64,000 bases of DNA from Globodera rostochiensis (GCA_018350325.1 JAEVLN010000005.1:2490142-2554141); one strand, 5' to 3'. Shown: positions 23,750-35,752, counted from the stretch's first letter. Numbers and translations are program-made. Notes: generated by a model from the letters alone, not told the origin.

Positions 23750-23890
23750 AATTAATAAATAATTTGTCCACATATAACAACAAATGCTTTTTGACTGATT
23801 CATAAAACCTTTTCATTTTAATAATTAATAAATAATTTGTCCACATATAACAACAAATGCTTTTTGACTGATTCATAAAACCTTTTCAAA
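23750..23890. repeat. 73-bp minisatellite, two copies, upstream of the first six-Cys gene
   Basis: The unit contains CCACATATAACAACAAATGC and TTTTTGACTGATTCATAAAA. The same unit occurs about four times in front of the paralogous gene (29622-29890), so copy number differs between two otherwise similar upstream regions. Confidence 0.9.
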
Positions 23891-23984
23891 AAGCAATTTT
23901 TTCCTTCCCCCCCCCCGTAAAGTTTCTTATAAATAGGCAATAATTAAAATTGAAAATTATTTTATTTGAATTTTATTCCCAAAA

Positions 23985-24850
23985 ATGTTTCTCCCAATTT
24001 TACTCTTTAATGTTTTGCTCGTTCTCTCAGAGAGCGCTCCATGGCAACAAAAGAAGGCATCATTCGTTATAAAAGATGATGAGGTAAAAACACGAATTAG
24101 AGCTCGGATTTTGTGAATTCCGAACCCCGAACCCGAATTCGAACAATTTTCGAAGAAAATGCACGGAAATGTTTGCAATAATGGGAAAACAGAACAATTC
24201 AATTCTTAACGGCTAGAAATGTGCAATATAAAAAATTAATCAACCCAAAAAAAAAGTTGCATTTTAAACTTTTTAAAAAAAGCTTGGATCCGGTTTCGGG
24301 CTTCGATATGCGCAACGAATTCGTGTTCTACGCTTATTTTTACCCTAGAAAACATGCATTTTAAATTATAAAACATTCTTAACTTTTTTTTTTGTTTAAA
24401 TTTCGTCGGGACCGCAAATCGTTAACTTTTTTTGTTTATTGTCATATTTATGCAATTTAATGTTATTTTTATTAAAAGATGTTCAAATGCCGCGACGGCC
24501 GGGAAGGAATTCAAATAGAGGACGCGAAGGATTTAAACATGTGGGAGCGGATTTTAATCGCTTTGATTATAGAAGAAGCTATGGAGAAATGTCCCAACGA
24601 ACTTTTGCCGTTTATTGAACATGTAAGCGCATTTAAAAAAAAATAATAATTTACAATTTTTTAAATAAACAAAATTCAGTGTAACGCCGATGGAAAATAT
24701 GACGAGTCTTTTTGTATTTTGATTGGACTCCTTGTGCGTATTGACGCGGACGAGGACAAATGCGCCGAAAAAAGTGAGGCGGTGGATTTCTATGCAAAGT
24801 GTGGAATAACCAATCAAAAGCACCAAATTGGGCAAATGGCGCTTTTTTAA
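23985..24850 (+). CDS. Secreted six-cysteine protein, unknown family, copy 1 (137 aa)
   Basis: Three exons, 23985-24083, 24479-24622 and 24680-24850, all joined in phase 0 at gt/ag sites. Exon 1 encodes a signal peptide (MFLPILLFNVLLVLSESAPW). The mature part is mostly helical in character (NMWERILIALIIEEAMEKC) with six cysteines; the spacings between them are 33, 10, 10, 15 and 12 residues. It ends QIGQMALF. The paralogue at 29981-30815 keeps all six cysteines, exon lengths and splice phases while many other residues differ. I do not recognise the family; the spacing does not fit insect odorant-binding proteins. Secretion is inferred from the signal peptide. Intron 1 carries extra sequence with a CGAATTC-rich motif. 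Confidence 0.75.
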
Positions 24851-25359
24851 GTGATCAGAGAGTGAGTGAATCAATCGATCGCTTAATAATTGACGACCCA
24901 ACGAACTACACATTATACAATATATAATGATGTTGTTTTGAATAAAAAGCTATTAACTATAATTATAAGTACCTAATAGTGTCTTGAACCCGGAATTTTG
25001 AAAAGCTCTGGAACAGAAGGTGCCAGGAAATACGCAAACCTTGGTCTCGAGAGCAAAATTTGATACCAATTTTAGAAATTATTAAAATGGCTCTCTCAAA
25101 TTTGAAGATCTCATTTTTTGGCAAAATCCATTGAATTATTTGAATAAGGTTTATTTAATTGACTCGATATGGTGTACAGCCTTGACCGTGAATAGTGCAA
25201 CAAAGAAAAAGCCGCACCATTTTTGACACTAAAATTTGGACAAAATTTAGAATTAAAAAAACATGTAAAAAGTTAATCATTGAAAATAATTTTCAATTTT
25301 TTGCAATTTTTAACAGATTTTTCTTTTTCTTGTTTTGAAAGACGAGCCCATAAAAAATA

Positions 25360-25475
25360 GAGTTGGCCAGGATCGGGATTTTTGGTAAAAACCGGGATCG
25401 GGATTGACCGGGATCGTGAAAGCCGGGATCGGGATCAGCATGTTGAACCGGGATCGGGATTAATCGGGAGTGACA
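25360..25475. repeat. CGGGATC motif array with one TAGRG end
   Basis: Begins TAGAGTTGGCCAGGATCGGG and holds about seven CGGGATCGGGAT units. No matching right end or duplication is visible. The paralogous place in the second block (31273-31570) holds a much larger array of a different spacing. Confidence 0.6.
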
Positions 25476-25797
25476 ATAGCGAAAATTTTTTTGTAATGGT
25501 CAATGGTAATAATTCCCAAAAGTAAATGTCCATCCCCCCTCCCCTCCCCCCCCCGCTTTTCAGAGGTCACCATTTGCCCACCGCAAAAATGCATTCAAAT
25601 ATTTATAAGATAATCCCAACGTTCAGTTGGAAATCTCTTTAAATTAAGTCCATTTTTTGAATAGTAGATTTTTAAAACTAACAAAATAAAATAAATTTAT
25701 AAAAAGTAAACTCCTAAAATGCAAAATTAAAAGTCTGGTGATTTGGCTTATGGCTTCCATTCTTTTATAAGATTTCCAATTTTATAGAAATTAGCAT

Positions 25798-26799
25798 GCC
25801 AATTTTGACCGAATACGAGAAATTGGAAGAGAAAATTGGCTGGTTAAATCAGGACTAACAGAAGTCCATTGATCAGTTTTTGTTGATGCAAAGTGATCAG
25901 AAGGCATTGCTGCAAAGGCTTAATGCACTTGAGCAAAAGCAAGCGGTGAATTCTGATTAGGCTTAAAGGGTCGGCTAATGCCAATGCCGTGTTTCAAGTT
26001 TACACGATTTTTTAAGCAATTCAATGAACGTGAACAGCAACTGAACCATTTTTTGGAGCAGTTTGTTGAAGAACGGAACAAAAAGTTTGAGGATCAAAAT
26101 GAACCGGACAGAAGAAAGGGCGAACTGAGTGCAAACATAGTGGAGGAGTATCAGAAACAACAGCAAGTGGAAATTGATGGCAAAATTGGCGAGAATGAGA
26201 ATTCGGCTGCAATTTCAACTCCGGGTCAATGGAAAGAATTGTCCGACAAAGCGCTTGAAGTACAAATGGAAGAATGGAAAAGTCTTGCAAAATTTGAGCT
26301 TGAAAATGTGAATCCCTATATTTTCTAACAAAAACATTTTATTGTTTTCTTGCCATTTTTTCAGAAGGCACTCCGCGCTGAGTTGGCACATCAGAAACTG
26401 CTAAATGCTTATATGGTTCTGCAGACAAAGATGGAGGAGTATCAGAATAAGCAGCAACAGGCCGACGATTTGATAGAAAAACTTAAGGGTAAATTGTTTT
26501 GAATTTGGAAAAATACTTTTCTACTTTGATAGTGTGTCGTATTAACCATCTTTTTGTTCACAAAATATAATTATTTATTTCATCGTTGCAGTTTCCATTG
26601 ATCAGCTTTTGTTGAAGCATCAGGAACACGATTAAAATTTTGTAATTTAATTAATTTATTTGTTTTTGCAGACACCGCCAATTTATTTGTCTCTTCTGCC
26701 GTCGATTTGTTTCCGTGCATTTCGTTGGGCAGTTCTGGCACCAAAATTGAAGCAAATTTTGGCCCCAATTTCCAATTCAACATTGCCGACGGCATTTAG
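25798..26799 (+). pseudogene. Coiled-coil/SPRY relic, copy B (SPRY core missing)
   Basis: Coiled-coil text begins MPILTEYEKLEEKIGWLN and is stopped by TAA after 22 codons. A long coil exon follows at 25978-26310 (REQQLNHFLEQFVEERNKKF), then a second coil exon near 26367-26489 (KMEEYQNKQQQADDLIEKL). The last SPRY exon is present at 26672-26799 ([19 protein letters not shown] to FNIADGI, stop). The exons that encode the central SPRY domain in other copies are absent. No signal-peptide exon was found. The early stop is shared with copies at 32029 and 39538, so it predates the block duplication, or marks an intron I have not resolved. Confidence 0.7.
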
Positions 26800-28090
26800 A
26801 AACTGAACAAAAAGAGGGGATTTGTGATTTTGCTGTCAAAGAGTCAATTAAAGCATTGTTCAATTCATTTTGTTTTCGAATTACACCCATATTTTTCGTT
26901 GATGGGGAGGGTGGGCTGATTTAAATAATTAAAGAATTCGCTTTTAAAATTTCTCTTTTGAATATTGAATCAAAATTTATAGAATTTCAAAACCCATTAA
27001 AATAAGATTGAAAATAGGTATATGAAATTTGGTAAATATTTTTGGAAACCTTCCGCGTCCGCTCTTAACCATCTCATCTTGCACCAATATTGCGTTAATA
27101 ATCTCCCTACTTACGGCTATGCTTTTATTTTGCTTGTCACCATAACTTCTCCGTGGTCATCGGCTCCACGAAGCCTTTCGGTTATGCTAACCCAAAAAAT
27201 CCCGGGTTCTACAGTTCGGTTTGGAACTGTCAGCCAGAATTTTGTCGATTACCTATTGCATTTTTTTCTTCAAAATTTGGTGCAATTTTTGCAAAACGAT
27301 AGGGATGACTCTATTTTTAGTCAAGCTTTAGTAAAATTTTTCTAAAATCGTCTGCTGATGTAAGGTCATTTGATGAATTAATTTCACGAACAAAAACAGA
27401 ACCTGTTTAGCTAATAAAGCAGTTTATTGAAAAGCCCAAACTTTAAATGGTAACTCTAAAACATATATATTTTTTAAATGAAATTCAATAAAGATTTGAA
27501 AGCAATTATAATTTCGGGGATCGGGCTTAGAATTGATCCAAATTTGCGGGGATCGGGCTCAGAATTGATCCGTATCAGGGAATTGCATTTAATTTGTGTG
27601 CAACTGTCGACCCCGATCCCCGACTTTTTCACCCCCGAAGCCCCACACCCCCTCCCCCTCTATTGTTAAAAATAAATTCTATTTGCCATTCGGCGCTTTC
27701 ACAAAATTTAACTCGCCAATAAATTTTTAAACATTTAAAAAACGGATTTTTATTTTGGAGAATGTCAACAAATTTATTGAAAATCAATTAATCTGAAAAG
27801 CCCGATTGTTGGCAATTTACATTATAATTGAAGCGTATCGAATCCTTCGACTTTGCTGTAATGCTTCTTCAACCCATTTAGAGCTTTCGAATGGTATAAG
27901 GCGTTATTGGTTTGGTGCAGGTTGAGAAGAGTTCTGATTTTTCAAATTCGCTGAGAGACTCTTAACAAAAACAACAAACTTTCTAGAATTTTCCGGCACC
28001 TCCAATCCTTCCCCTCCCAGCTAACGGTCCGAAGTCGTATCGTCCGAATGTCGAATATTCTTAACGAATTTCAAAAAACCATTTTTTTTA
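26800..28090. other. Spacer; one G-A-T-C-rich motif array, no firm gene
   Basis: At 27510-27660 GGGATCGGG and its inverse CCCCGATCCCC form a loose array. The open frame at 27022-27345 has no recognisable motif. Confidence 0.4.
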
Positions 28091-28094
28091 GAAT

Positions 28095-28215
28095 TCTGCT
28101 TCAGGGGAGGGGGGGGGGGGGGGGGTCGGCGGTACCGATAGACGCCGCCGAGAAAATTTTGAATTTTTTGATTCAATTTGTTAAGGAAATTAGTCCAAAA
28201 ACTGCAGAATTTTGG
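28095..28215 (-). repeat. Palindrome repeat next to a G run of about 19
   Basis: Core TCGGCGGTACCGATAGACGC with the usual AAAATTTTGAATTTTTTGA arm; the tail is a G homopolymer at 28106-28126. Confidence 0.7.
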
Positions 28216-28239
28216 CCAATTTTTCGTTAAGAAGAGGGG

Positions 28240-29075
28240 CTGAATAATAGAGATCGCACGGTACTGGAAAGTACCGAGGCTTTTTCGGAACTTTCGGTAC
28301 TCAGGCATCGGTACTTTCCCAAAAAGTACCGACCGAACCTTTTTGGAAAGTACCGATGGTTTTCGGTAGCGGTACTTTTTCGGTACTTTACCGAAAAAAA
28401 CCGATTGGACAAGTTTTCTTAATAAAATCGTAAGAATTTTCATTTTGTCCTCTCAGCGACGCCTATCGGCTCGAGCTGTTTAAGAGTCTCGGTCTCGAAC
28501 CAAAAAATTTCTCGGTTTTGACCCCTCCCATTCCCCAAAAATACCGTATTTTTAAAATTTTGGTTGAAAATCTCTTAACAAATTGAGTCAAAAATTTGAA
28601 TTTTTCTCGGCGGCGCCTATCGGCACCGCCGACTCCTACCTCCCCGCCCCAGCAGAAGTTTTCAAAACAACTTGAATTTTTGAAAATTCCTTGACAAATA
28701 TGCTCCTTCTGAAAAAATTGCTTATGCAATTAAACCAAAAAATAACTCCTAAAAACTTGTGGGAAATTTCTCGGGCTTTTTGGGTCTCGATCTCGGTCTC
28801 GGGGCCTAGGCCTTCTTGCCACAGAACAGGAACAGGTCAAAATGCTAATTTCCTTGAACCGCAATCTCCCAATACTCAATTATAAATATTAATAAAGCCA
28901 AGATTTCCAAAATAAAACAATTTTTTTTGTTGAAAAGTTAATATAAAAATTTTGGTACCGAAAACCGAAAAAGTACCGACAATTTTTTTCGGTACTTTTT
29001 GGTACCGGTACTTTTTCGGTACTTTATTACCGAAAAGTACCGACCGAACCTTCTGGCTCCGTCTCTACTGAATAA
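28240..29075. mobile_element. TAGRG-ended element with GTACCG core, split by nested repeats
   Basis: Element 28248-29067 starts TAGAGATCGCACGGTAC and ends TGGCTCCGTCTCTA, flanked by CTGAATAA at 28240-28247 and 29068-29075. Both ends are arrays of GTACCG, CGGTAC and AAGTACCGACC (28255-28410 and 28955-29055). Between them lie unrelated insertions: a palindrome repeat at 28550-28660 and two GTCTCG arrays near 28480 and 28775. The intact outer duplication shows that the nested pieces arrived later. Confidence 0.75.
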
Positions 29076-29244
29076 TATTAAGTAAAAGAATTCGCTTCAT
29101 AATTTTCTCAATGAAATCCTCCAAACCCAATCAAATAAAAACAATATACCGTATTTTCTCTATTAGTAACCCACCCTCTATTTGAAACCCCCTTCTAATT
29201 GTAACGGCTATCGGGTGCGAAATGTCCCCCCCCCCTCGAGGGGG

Positions 29245-29534
29245 GTTTAAACTAGAGCCCGGACTTGAGCTTCGAGCGAGATCTCGAGTCAAGATTTTTT
29301 CGAGAAGTCGAGACGAGATTCTCGAAAAAGCAGAGATTCTCTGAAAAATTCTCAGAAATATTTCTTCGAGCGAGATCTCGAGTCGAGATTTTTTCGAGAA
29401 GTCGAGACGAGATTCTCGAAAAAGCAGAGATTCTCTGAAAAATTCTCGGAAAATTTCTTCGAGCGAGATCTCGAGTCGAGATTTATCGAGATCCTCGAGA
29501 CGAGATCTCGTCTCGACCGGGCTCTAGTTTAAAC
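29245..29534. mobile_element. TAGRG-ended element, core TCTCGAG, with 8-bp duplication GTTTAAAC
   Basis: Element 29253-29526 has ends TAGAGCCCGG and CCGGGCTCTA, the same as the 821-1002 element, and GTTTAAAC on both sides. The core is completely different: two near-identical units of about 97 bases made of CGAGATCTCGAGTCGAGAT plus GAGATTCTCGAAAAAG, highly self-complementary. Confidence 0.85.
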
Positions 29535-29621
29535 AATTGTAACCCATGGGTTCAGGGTGACCATCGCAAACCCCAAAAATCAGGATTCACAGTTGAAAAA
29601 TCAGGATCAGCCTATGCCCAC

Positions 29622-29890
29622 ATATAACAACAAATGCTTTTTGACTGATTCATAAAACCTTTTCATTTTAATAATTAATAAATAATTTGTCCACATATAA
29701 CAACAAATGCTTTTTGACTGATTCATAAAACCTTTTCATTTTAATAATTAATAAATAATTTGTCCACATATAACAACAAATGCTTTTTGACTGATTCATA
29801 AAACCTTTTCATTTTAATAATTAATAAATAATTTGTCCACATATAACAACAAATGCTTTTTGACTGATTCATAAAACCTTTTCAAAAAGC
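29622..29890. repeat. 73-bp minisatellite, about four copies, upstream of the second six-Cys gene
   Basis: Same unit as 23750-23890, with CCACATATAACAACAAATGC at 29619, 29692, 29765 and 29838. Confidence 0.9.
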
Positions 29891-29980
29891 AATTTTTTCC
29901 TTCCCCCCCCCCCGTAAAGTTTCTTATAAATAGGCAATAATTAAAATTGAAAATTATTTTATTTGAATTTTATTCCCAAA

Positions 29981-30815
29981 ATGTTTCTCCCAATTTTACT
30001 CTTTAATGTTTTGCTCGTCCTCTCAGACGGCGCTCCATGGCAACAAAAAAAAGCATCATTTGTTCTAAAAGATGATCAGGTAAATTTTGGTCGGCTTCCT
30101 AGAATCATTTAAGCTTAAAAACTTTTCAAATTACAAGATATTAATTCATTTAAGCTTAAAAACTTTTCAAATTACTATTAAAATATAAAAACAATTGTTT
30201 TAAAAAGTGGCCATGGTAACGAATTGCGGTCACGACGAAAAAAAATCTTAGCAATACAGAATGCATTTTAGGGTAAAAAAATTGTAGAACACGAATTTAA
30301 TATTACAAATAAAAAAAATGCACATCTTTGACTGTGTCCCTTTTAAAAGAAATTTTTTTATTTAATGACACTTTTAAATGTGTTAACTTTTTTGTTTATT
30401 GTCATATTTATGCAATTTAATGTTGTTTTTATATTAAAAGCCGTCCGAATGCCGCGACGGTCGGGAAGGAATTCAAATAGAGGACCTGAAGAAGCGTGAT
30501 TTAAACGGGTGGAAGCGGATTTTAATCGCTCTAATTATAAACCAAGTTGGGCAGAATTGTCCCAACGAAGTTTTGCCGATTATTGAACATGTAAGCGCAT
30601 TTAAAAAAATAATTTACAATTTTTAAATAAACAAAATTCAGTGTAACGCCGATGTATCCAAAGATGACATACTTTTTTGTATTTGGAAAGGATTGCTTGT
30701 GCATGTCGACGCGGACGAGAACAATTGCGCCGAAAACAGAGAGGCGGTGGCTTTCTTTGGAAAGTGTGGAATAAGCTATCAAACGCACCAAATTGGGCAA
30801 ATGGCGCGTTTTTAA
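29981..30815 (+). CDS. Secreted six-cysteine protein, unknown family, copy 2 (140 aa)
   Basis: Exons 29981-30079, 30441-30590 and 30642-30815, all phase 0. The signal peptide differs from copy 1 at two residues (MFLPILLFNVLLVLSDGAPW). Mature protein: SECRDGREGIQIEDLKKRD, GWKRILIALIINQ, then CNADVSKDDILFC and a C-terminus ending QIGQMARF. All six cysteines and their exon positions match copy 1; exon 2 has two extra codons and exon 3 one. Intact splice sites and frames in both copies, with many residue changes, suggest both are under constraint and diverging. Function unknown. Confidence 0.75.
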
Positions 30816-31272
30816 GTGATCAGAGAGTGAGTGAATCAATCGATCGCTTAATAATTGACGACACAACGAACTACACATTATACAATATATAATGATGTTG
30901 TTTTGAATAAAAAGCTATTACCTAACTATAATTATACGTAATAGCGTCTTGAACCCGGAATTTTGAAAAGCTTTGACCAGAAGGTGCCAGGAAATACGCA
31001 AACCTCGGTCTCGAGAGCAAAATTTGATACAGATTTTAGATTATTTAGTAAAAAATGGCTCTCTCAAATTTGAATCCATTTTTTGAAAAAAAAACCATTA
31101 CTTAATCATTTGAATAAGGTTTATTTAATTGACTTGATATAATGTATAGCCTTGACCGTGAATAGTGCAACAAAGAAAAAGCCGCAACATTTTTGACACT
31201 AAAATTTGGACAAAATTTAGAATTAAAAAAAACAAATTTAAATTTGTAAAAGTTAATAATTTTCAATCTTTT

Positions 31273-31570
31273 CTCTTAGGGGTGCATTTATATCCCGATT
31301 AATCCCGACCCTACCGGGATCAGGATTACGATCTTTCAAAAACCGGGATCAGGATTACGATCTTTCAAAAATCGGGATCAGGATTACGATCTTTCAAAAA
31401 CCGGGATCAGGATTACGATTTTTCAAAAACCGGGATCAGGATTACGATCTTTCAAAAACCGGGATCAGGATTACGATTTTTCAAAAACCGGGATCAGGAT
31501 TACGATCTTTCAAAAACCGGGATCAGGATTACGATCTTTCAAAAACCGGGACCGGAATCATGGGATAAGG
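31273..31570. repeat. 29-bp tandem array CCGGGATCAGGATTACGATC
   Basis: About eight units of CCGGGATCAGGATTACGATC plus TTTCAAAAA, starting at a TAGGGGTGCATTTATATCCCG end. A few units have TTTTT in place of CTTTC. No right end like the left was found. Confidence 0.8.
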
Positions 31571-32028
31571 GGCCGAGATACCTGAAAATCACACGCGGCA
31601 TTGTTTGTTACCCTCTATTGGTTGCAAACATAAAAAAGGGTTAAATTGTGAAAAAAAGGGTTTAGGCTTTGAAATTCCATTCTCACAATTTGCGGGGTCA
31701 ACGTTTTGCTGGGAGCAATTAAAAATTCAAATTTTGATATAAAGAGAGATTAATTCCCAAAAGTGAATGCCCCCGCCCCCTTTTTTCAGGTCAACATTTG
31801 CCCACCGCAACAATGCATTCACTTTATAAGATAATCCCAACGTTCAGTCTATAAATATGTACCTAACTTCATTTAAAACAGTTAAACATTCATTTATTTA
31901 AAAAAATGCTCTCATTTTATAAGCTAAAATTTTGGAAATTTTCGCTAAATTTAAGTTAAAGTCTCGTGTTTGGCTTATGATTGCCCATTCATTAATAAGA
32001 TTCCATTCGTTTGTAGAAATTAGCATGT

Positions 32029-35000
32029 CAATTTTGACCGAATTCGAGAAATTGGAAGAGAAAATTGGCTGGTTAAATGAGGGCTAGCAGAAGTCCATTG
32101 ATCAGTTTTTGTTGATGCAAAGTGATCAGAAGGCATTGCTGCAAAGACTTAATGCAGAGAATGAGAATTCGGAAGCAATTTCAACTCGGCGGCAAAATGA
32201 AAAGCTCTCAAAATGAATTGTAAAGTGTATTAAATTACATTTTGAATTTCTTTTTGTTCTTTTATGTCATTTACAAACTATTGGCGACTTGCAGAAGACA
32301 GTTGCCATGTTAAATGATACAATAAATGGAAAAATGTGGTCTCTACTATATTGTTTTTTATAATTCAACTGGTACAAGGGTCAATATTATAAATTTTGTT
32401 CAGAATTCGGAAATTCCGTCTTTTAGGCAAAGTTTGAGCTTTTAATATTTTTGAAAAAAGACATTTTCTTAGGAATAATCCGACAACAAAATCGGTGGGA
32501 TTTCGCTGAATGTCACAAAAACCTCGCGCTCATTGGGCCCGAACAATTAGTTGTTCAAAACATAATTCTGTTAAAATGATTTAATTAATTGTTTATGTAA
32601 AAAGAGTTAGCCAATTTTTGAATTAACTCAATTTTCAGGGTGGAGCTCTGTCCGCGCTGAAAAGCGAATGCTGGAAAATCTTTACGGCATTCCCTACTTT
32701 GAAGTCAAAATCCTATGGAGACCCTCGGGCTCTTTCAATATTTTGATTGGACTTGCGACCAAACGAATGGCATTGAACGAAAGTGTTGGAGCTTACGAAG
32801 GCACTTACGGATACTCAAGCTGGGGCGTTCTTTGGGGCCATGAGGCCGACGGATGTGGCCACTTTAATGGACGTCCTCTCATCGTTGGAAAGCCTTCGTT
32901 TGATGTCGGCGACGTCGTCGGCTGCGGCGTCAATTTAAATAATGGCCAAATTATTTATACTCTAAACGGGAAGCGTTTGGGTGAGAAAGAATCAAAATTT
33001 AGGGAAATTTATTTTAAAAAATAACTTTTTTATTGCACAAATCGTTCAAAAAATGCACAAAAATGGGGGGGGCAAAAAGTAACATCGCCAAAGGAATTTC
33101 GTAAACATAAGTGTTGAGGGTTTTTTTGGAATTATTTCCGCTTAATTTTTGTTTAATACTAGCGGTTTAGGTGCGCCTAACGGCGCACCAACCGCTAGAA
33201 GTACGGATATGTTATTAACAGATTTGATTGAAATACTTCAAAGCTTTTTATCCTTGGAATTTTCTTCTTTTGACATTTTTCCCTTTTTGGCACTTTTTCC
33301 TCTTGGCGTTTTAACCTTTTGACATTTTCCAACTTTTAGCTTTACCCACTTATGGCACATGCCCCCATTTTACTTTTCCCCTTTTGGCACTTTCCCCCTT
33401 TTTACTTTCCCCGCTTTTGGCTTTTCCCTAGTGGCATTTTCACTTTTGGCACTTTTCTTTCTTAGCACTGTTTCCTCTTGACATTTTCTCTCTTTTTCCT
33501 CTTTTGGCACTATCTTCATTTTATGGAACTTTTCTCTCTTGATTTTCCCTTTTGGCTCTTTTCACCCGTAGCATTTCTACCTTTTGGTCATCTTATGGCA
33601 CTTTTCACTCTTGATTTTCCCTTTTGGCACTTTTCCCTTTTGACATTTTGCCTTTTGGGACTTTTGCTGCTTGGCATTTTTCCACTTGGCACGCACTATT
33701 CCTCTTTGCATTTTCTCTCTTTTTCCCTTTTGGCACTTTTCCCCGCTTTTGGCTTTGCCCCCTTGGCATTTCACCTTTTTGCACTTTTTGTTTTGGCATT
33801 TTCATCTATGGCACTTTTCCCTTTTGATTTTCCCTTTTGGCTCTTTTCCCGCTTGGCACTGTCCCTTCTTGGCGTTTTCTCCCTTTTTACCTTTTCCCCT
33901 TTGGGCACTTTTCCCGCTTGGCACTTTCTTTGCTTTTGGCTCTTCCCCCGTTGCATTTCATCTTTTGGCATCTTTATCTTATGGCACTTTTCACTCTTGA
34001 TTTTCTCTTTTGGCGCTGTTTCCTCTTTGGCATTTTCTCTCTTTTTCCCCTTTTGGCACTTTAGCCTTTTGGCACTTTTTCCTCTTGGAATTTTCTCTCT
34101 TGGCACTATCTTCTTGGCGTTTCAATCTTTTTCCTTTTGGCACTTTCTCGCTTGGCACTTTTCCCTGCTTTTGGCTTTTCCCCCGTGGCATTTCATCTTT
34201 TTGCACTTTTTCCTTTTGGCATTTTCATCTTGTGGCACTTTTCTTTTCCCTTTTTCCCCTTTTGGCACCGTTCTTTCTTGGCATTTTGCCTTTTGGCACT
34301 TTTCCTTTTGACATTTTCCCCTCTTTGGCATTTTCATCGTATGGCACTGCTCTTGATTTTCCTTTTTGGCACTTTCTTTTTTGGCATTTTCTCTCTTTTT
34401 CCATTTTGGCACTTTTCCCTCTTGGCATTTTCTCCCTTTTAACCTTTTCCCCTTTGGGCACATTTCCCGGTTGGCATGGTTTTGGCTCTTCCCCCGTGGC
34501 ATTTCACCTTTTGGCAGCTTCATCTTATGGCACTTTTCACTCTTGATTTTCTCTTTTGGCACTGTTTCCTCTTTGGCATTTTCTCTCTTTTCCCTTTTGG
34601 CACTTTCTCGCTTGGCACTTATTTTCGCACTGGTTTTCCCTTTTATCTTTGTTAAAAAGTTTGTAACAAAATTATTTTGCCTTTAAAAAAGTAAAAAAAC
34701 GAATTTAAAACATGTTTAGTTCAATTTTAATTAATTGAAAAAAGAATTTTGCAATAAGGAATTGAACCCACACATTAAGTAATAAACGCTAAAGCGCTTA
34801 TGCACTACCCCACCGACTCTCTCAGAAGTTCCACTTACTTTTTCTTTACCAACCGCTAATCTCTGTTGCCCATCATTCTCACGCACATTCTCTTCTTTCA
34901 CCTTTCTCTTGCCTCTTCTCCCTCACTCTTTTCTTCTTATCTCACTCCCACACCAATTGGGAAGCACTGCGCACTCGCTGCAAATGAGCAGCGAGTGGCG

Positions 35001-35368
35001 TACGCGTCAGCGACGCGCGCGCCACAACGGGCAGCGCAGCCATTTGCGCAATATCTCTACCCACTCTTCTCTCTCATTTTCTCTCTCTTTCTCTTTCAAA
35101 AGTCTCTTTACTTTGCACACTATTTTTTGCATTTCAAACACTCTTTTTATCACAACGCTTCCCTTCTTTTCAAATTCCCTTTTCCTGCAAATAACATCCG
35201 GACATTCAACTTTTTATATATAAATTTAATTGTTTTTGCAGAACCCCCCAATTTATTTGTCGATTCTGCAGCCGATTATTTCCATGCGTTACGTTGGGCT
35301 GGACTGGCACCAAAATTGAAGCCAATTTTGGGCCAAACTTCAAGTTCAACATTGCCGATGGCATTTAG
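32029..35368 (+). pseudogene. Coiled-coil/SPRY relic, copy C (SPRY core intact, other exons broken)
   Basis: Coil exon from 32029 (MSILTEFEKLEEKIGWLN) stops after about 22 codons. The linker exon (about 32476-32560, [19 protein letters not shown]) has lost the donor site used by other copies. The SPRY exon 32639-32980 is open and complete ([20 protein letters not shown] to [12 protein letters not shown]) and here the intron that splits it elsewhere is absent. The last exon (35242-35368) carries a 1-base deletion in GATTATTTCC that shifts the frame. A 1.4-kb satellite has invaded the final intron. Confidence 0.7.
33240..34660. repeat. Degenerate satellite based on CTTTTGGCACTTTTCCC
   Basis: Dozens of imperfect units alternate TTTTGGCACTTTT and CTTGGCATTTTC with irregular spacing. 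The strong pyrimidine bias produces several long open frames on both strands, which are artefacts. It sits in what was the last intron of SPRY copy C. Confidence 0.9.
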
Positions 35369-35644
35369 AAACTGAAAAACGAGGGGATTTATGGGGTTTG
35401 TTGTTGAAGATTATGGTGGTTTTTGCCAGACAACAATTAGCCGATTATAGCAGGGATCTCAGAATGCCTTATTTTCAAGGCAAATGTCATAATTTGGAAA
35501 TTTGCCATATTTCCACACTTAGAGCCGATTGCCATATTTTCTCGAAGGTGATCTACGATCCCTGGATCATAGACACGCACGCAATTTGATGCCCTCGAAT
35601 TTGTTTATTTGCTTTTTTTACATTATCTGGCAAACTCATTAAGG

Positions 35645-35752
35645 CTTATCACTAGGCTGCTGGATCCGGGACCGGTATCCGGATGTTTTTGAGCTATCCG
35701 GTATCCGGGGGACCCGTATTATTATCCGGTTTTGTCCAACCCTACTTATCAC
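35645..35752. mobile_element. TAGRG-ended mini-element, core ATCCGG, 8-bp duplication CTTATCAC
   Basis: A 92-base element (35653-35744) starts TAGGCTGCTGGATCC and ends TTTTGTCCAACCCTA. CTTATCAC flanks both sides. The inside consists of GGTATCCGG/CCGGATACC-type words. Confidence 0.8.

Noticed and set aside
27022..27345. 107-codon plus-strand frame as a gene
   Set aside because: No recognisable motif, no splice partners and unremarkable composition.
33478..34686. Long open frames of up to 277 codons on both strands, rich in Phe/Leu/Ala or Lys/Glu
   Set aside because: They follow the CTTTTGGCACTTTT satellite and are open in several frames at once; no start context, splice or domain evidence.
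34745..34830. Possible tRNA or SINE on the minus strand (GGGTTCAATTCC box)
   Set aside because: Acceptor and D stems do not pair; a B-box match alone is weak.
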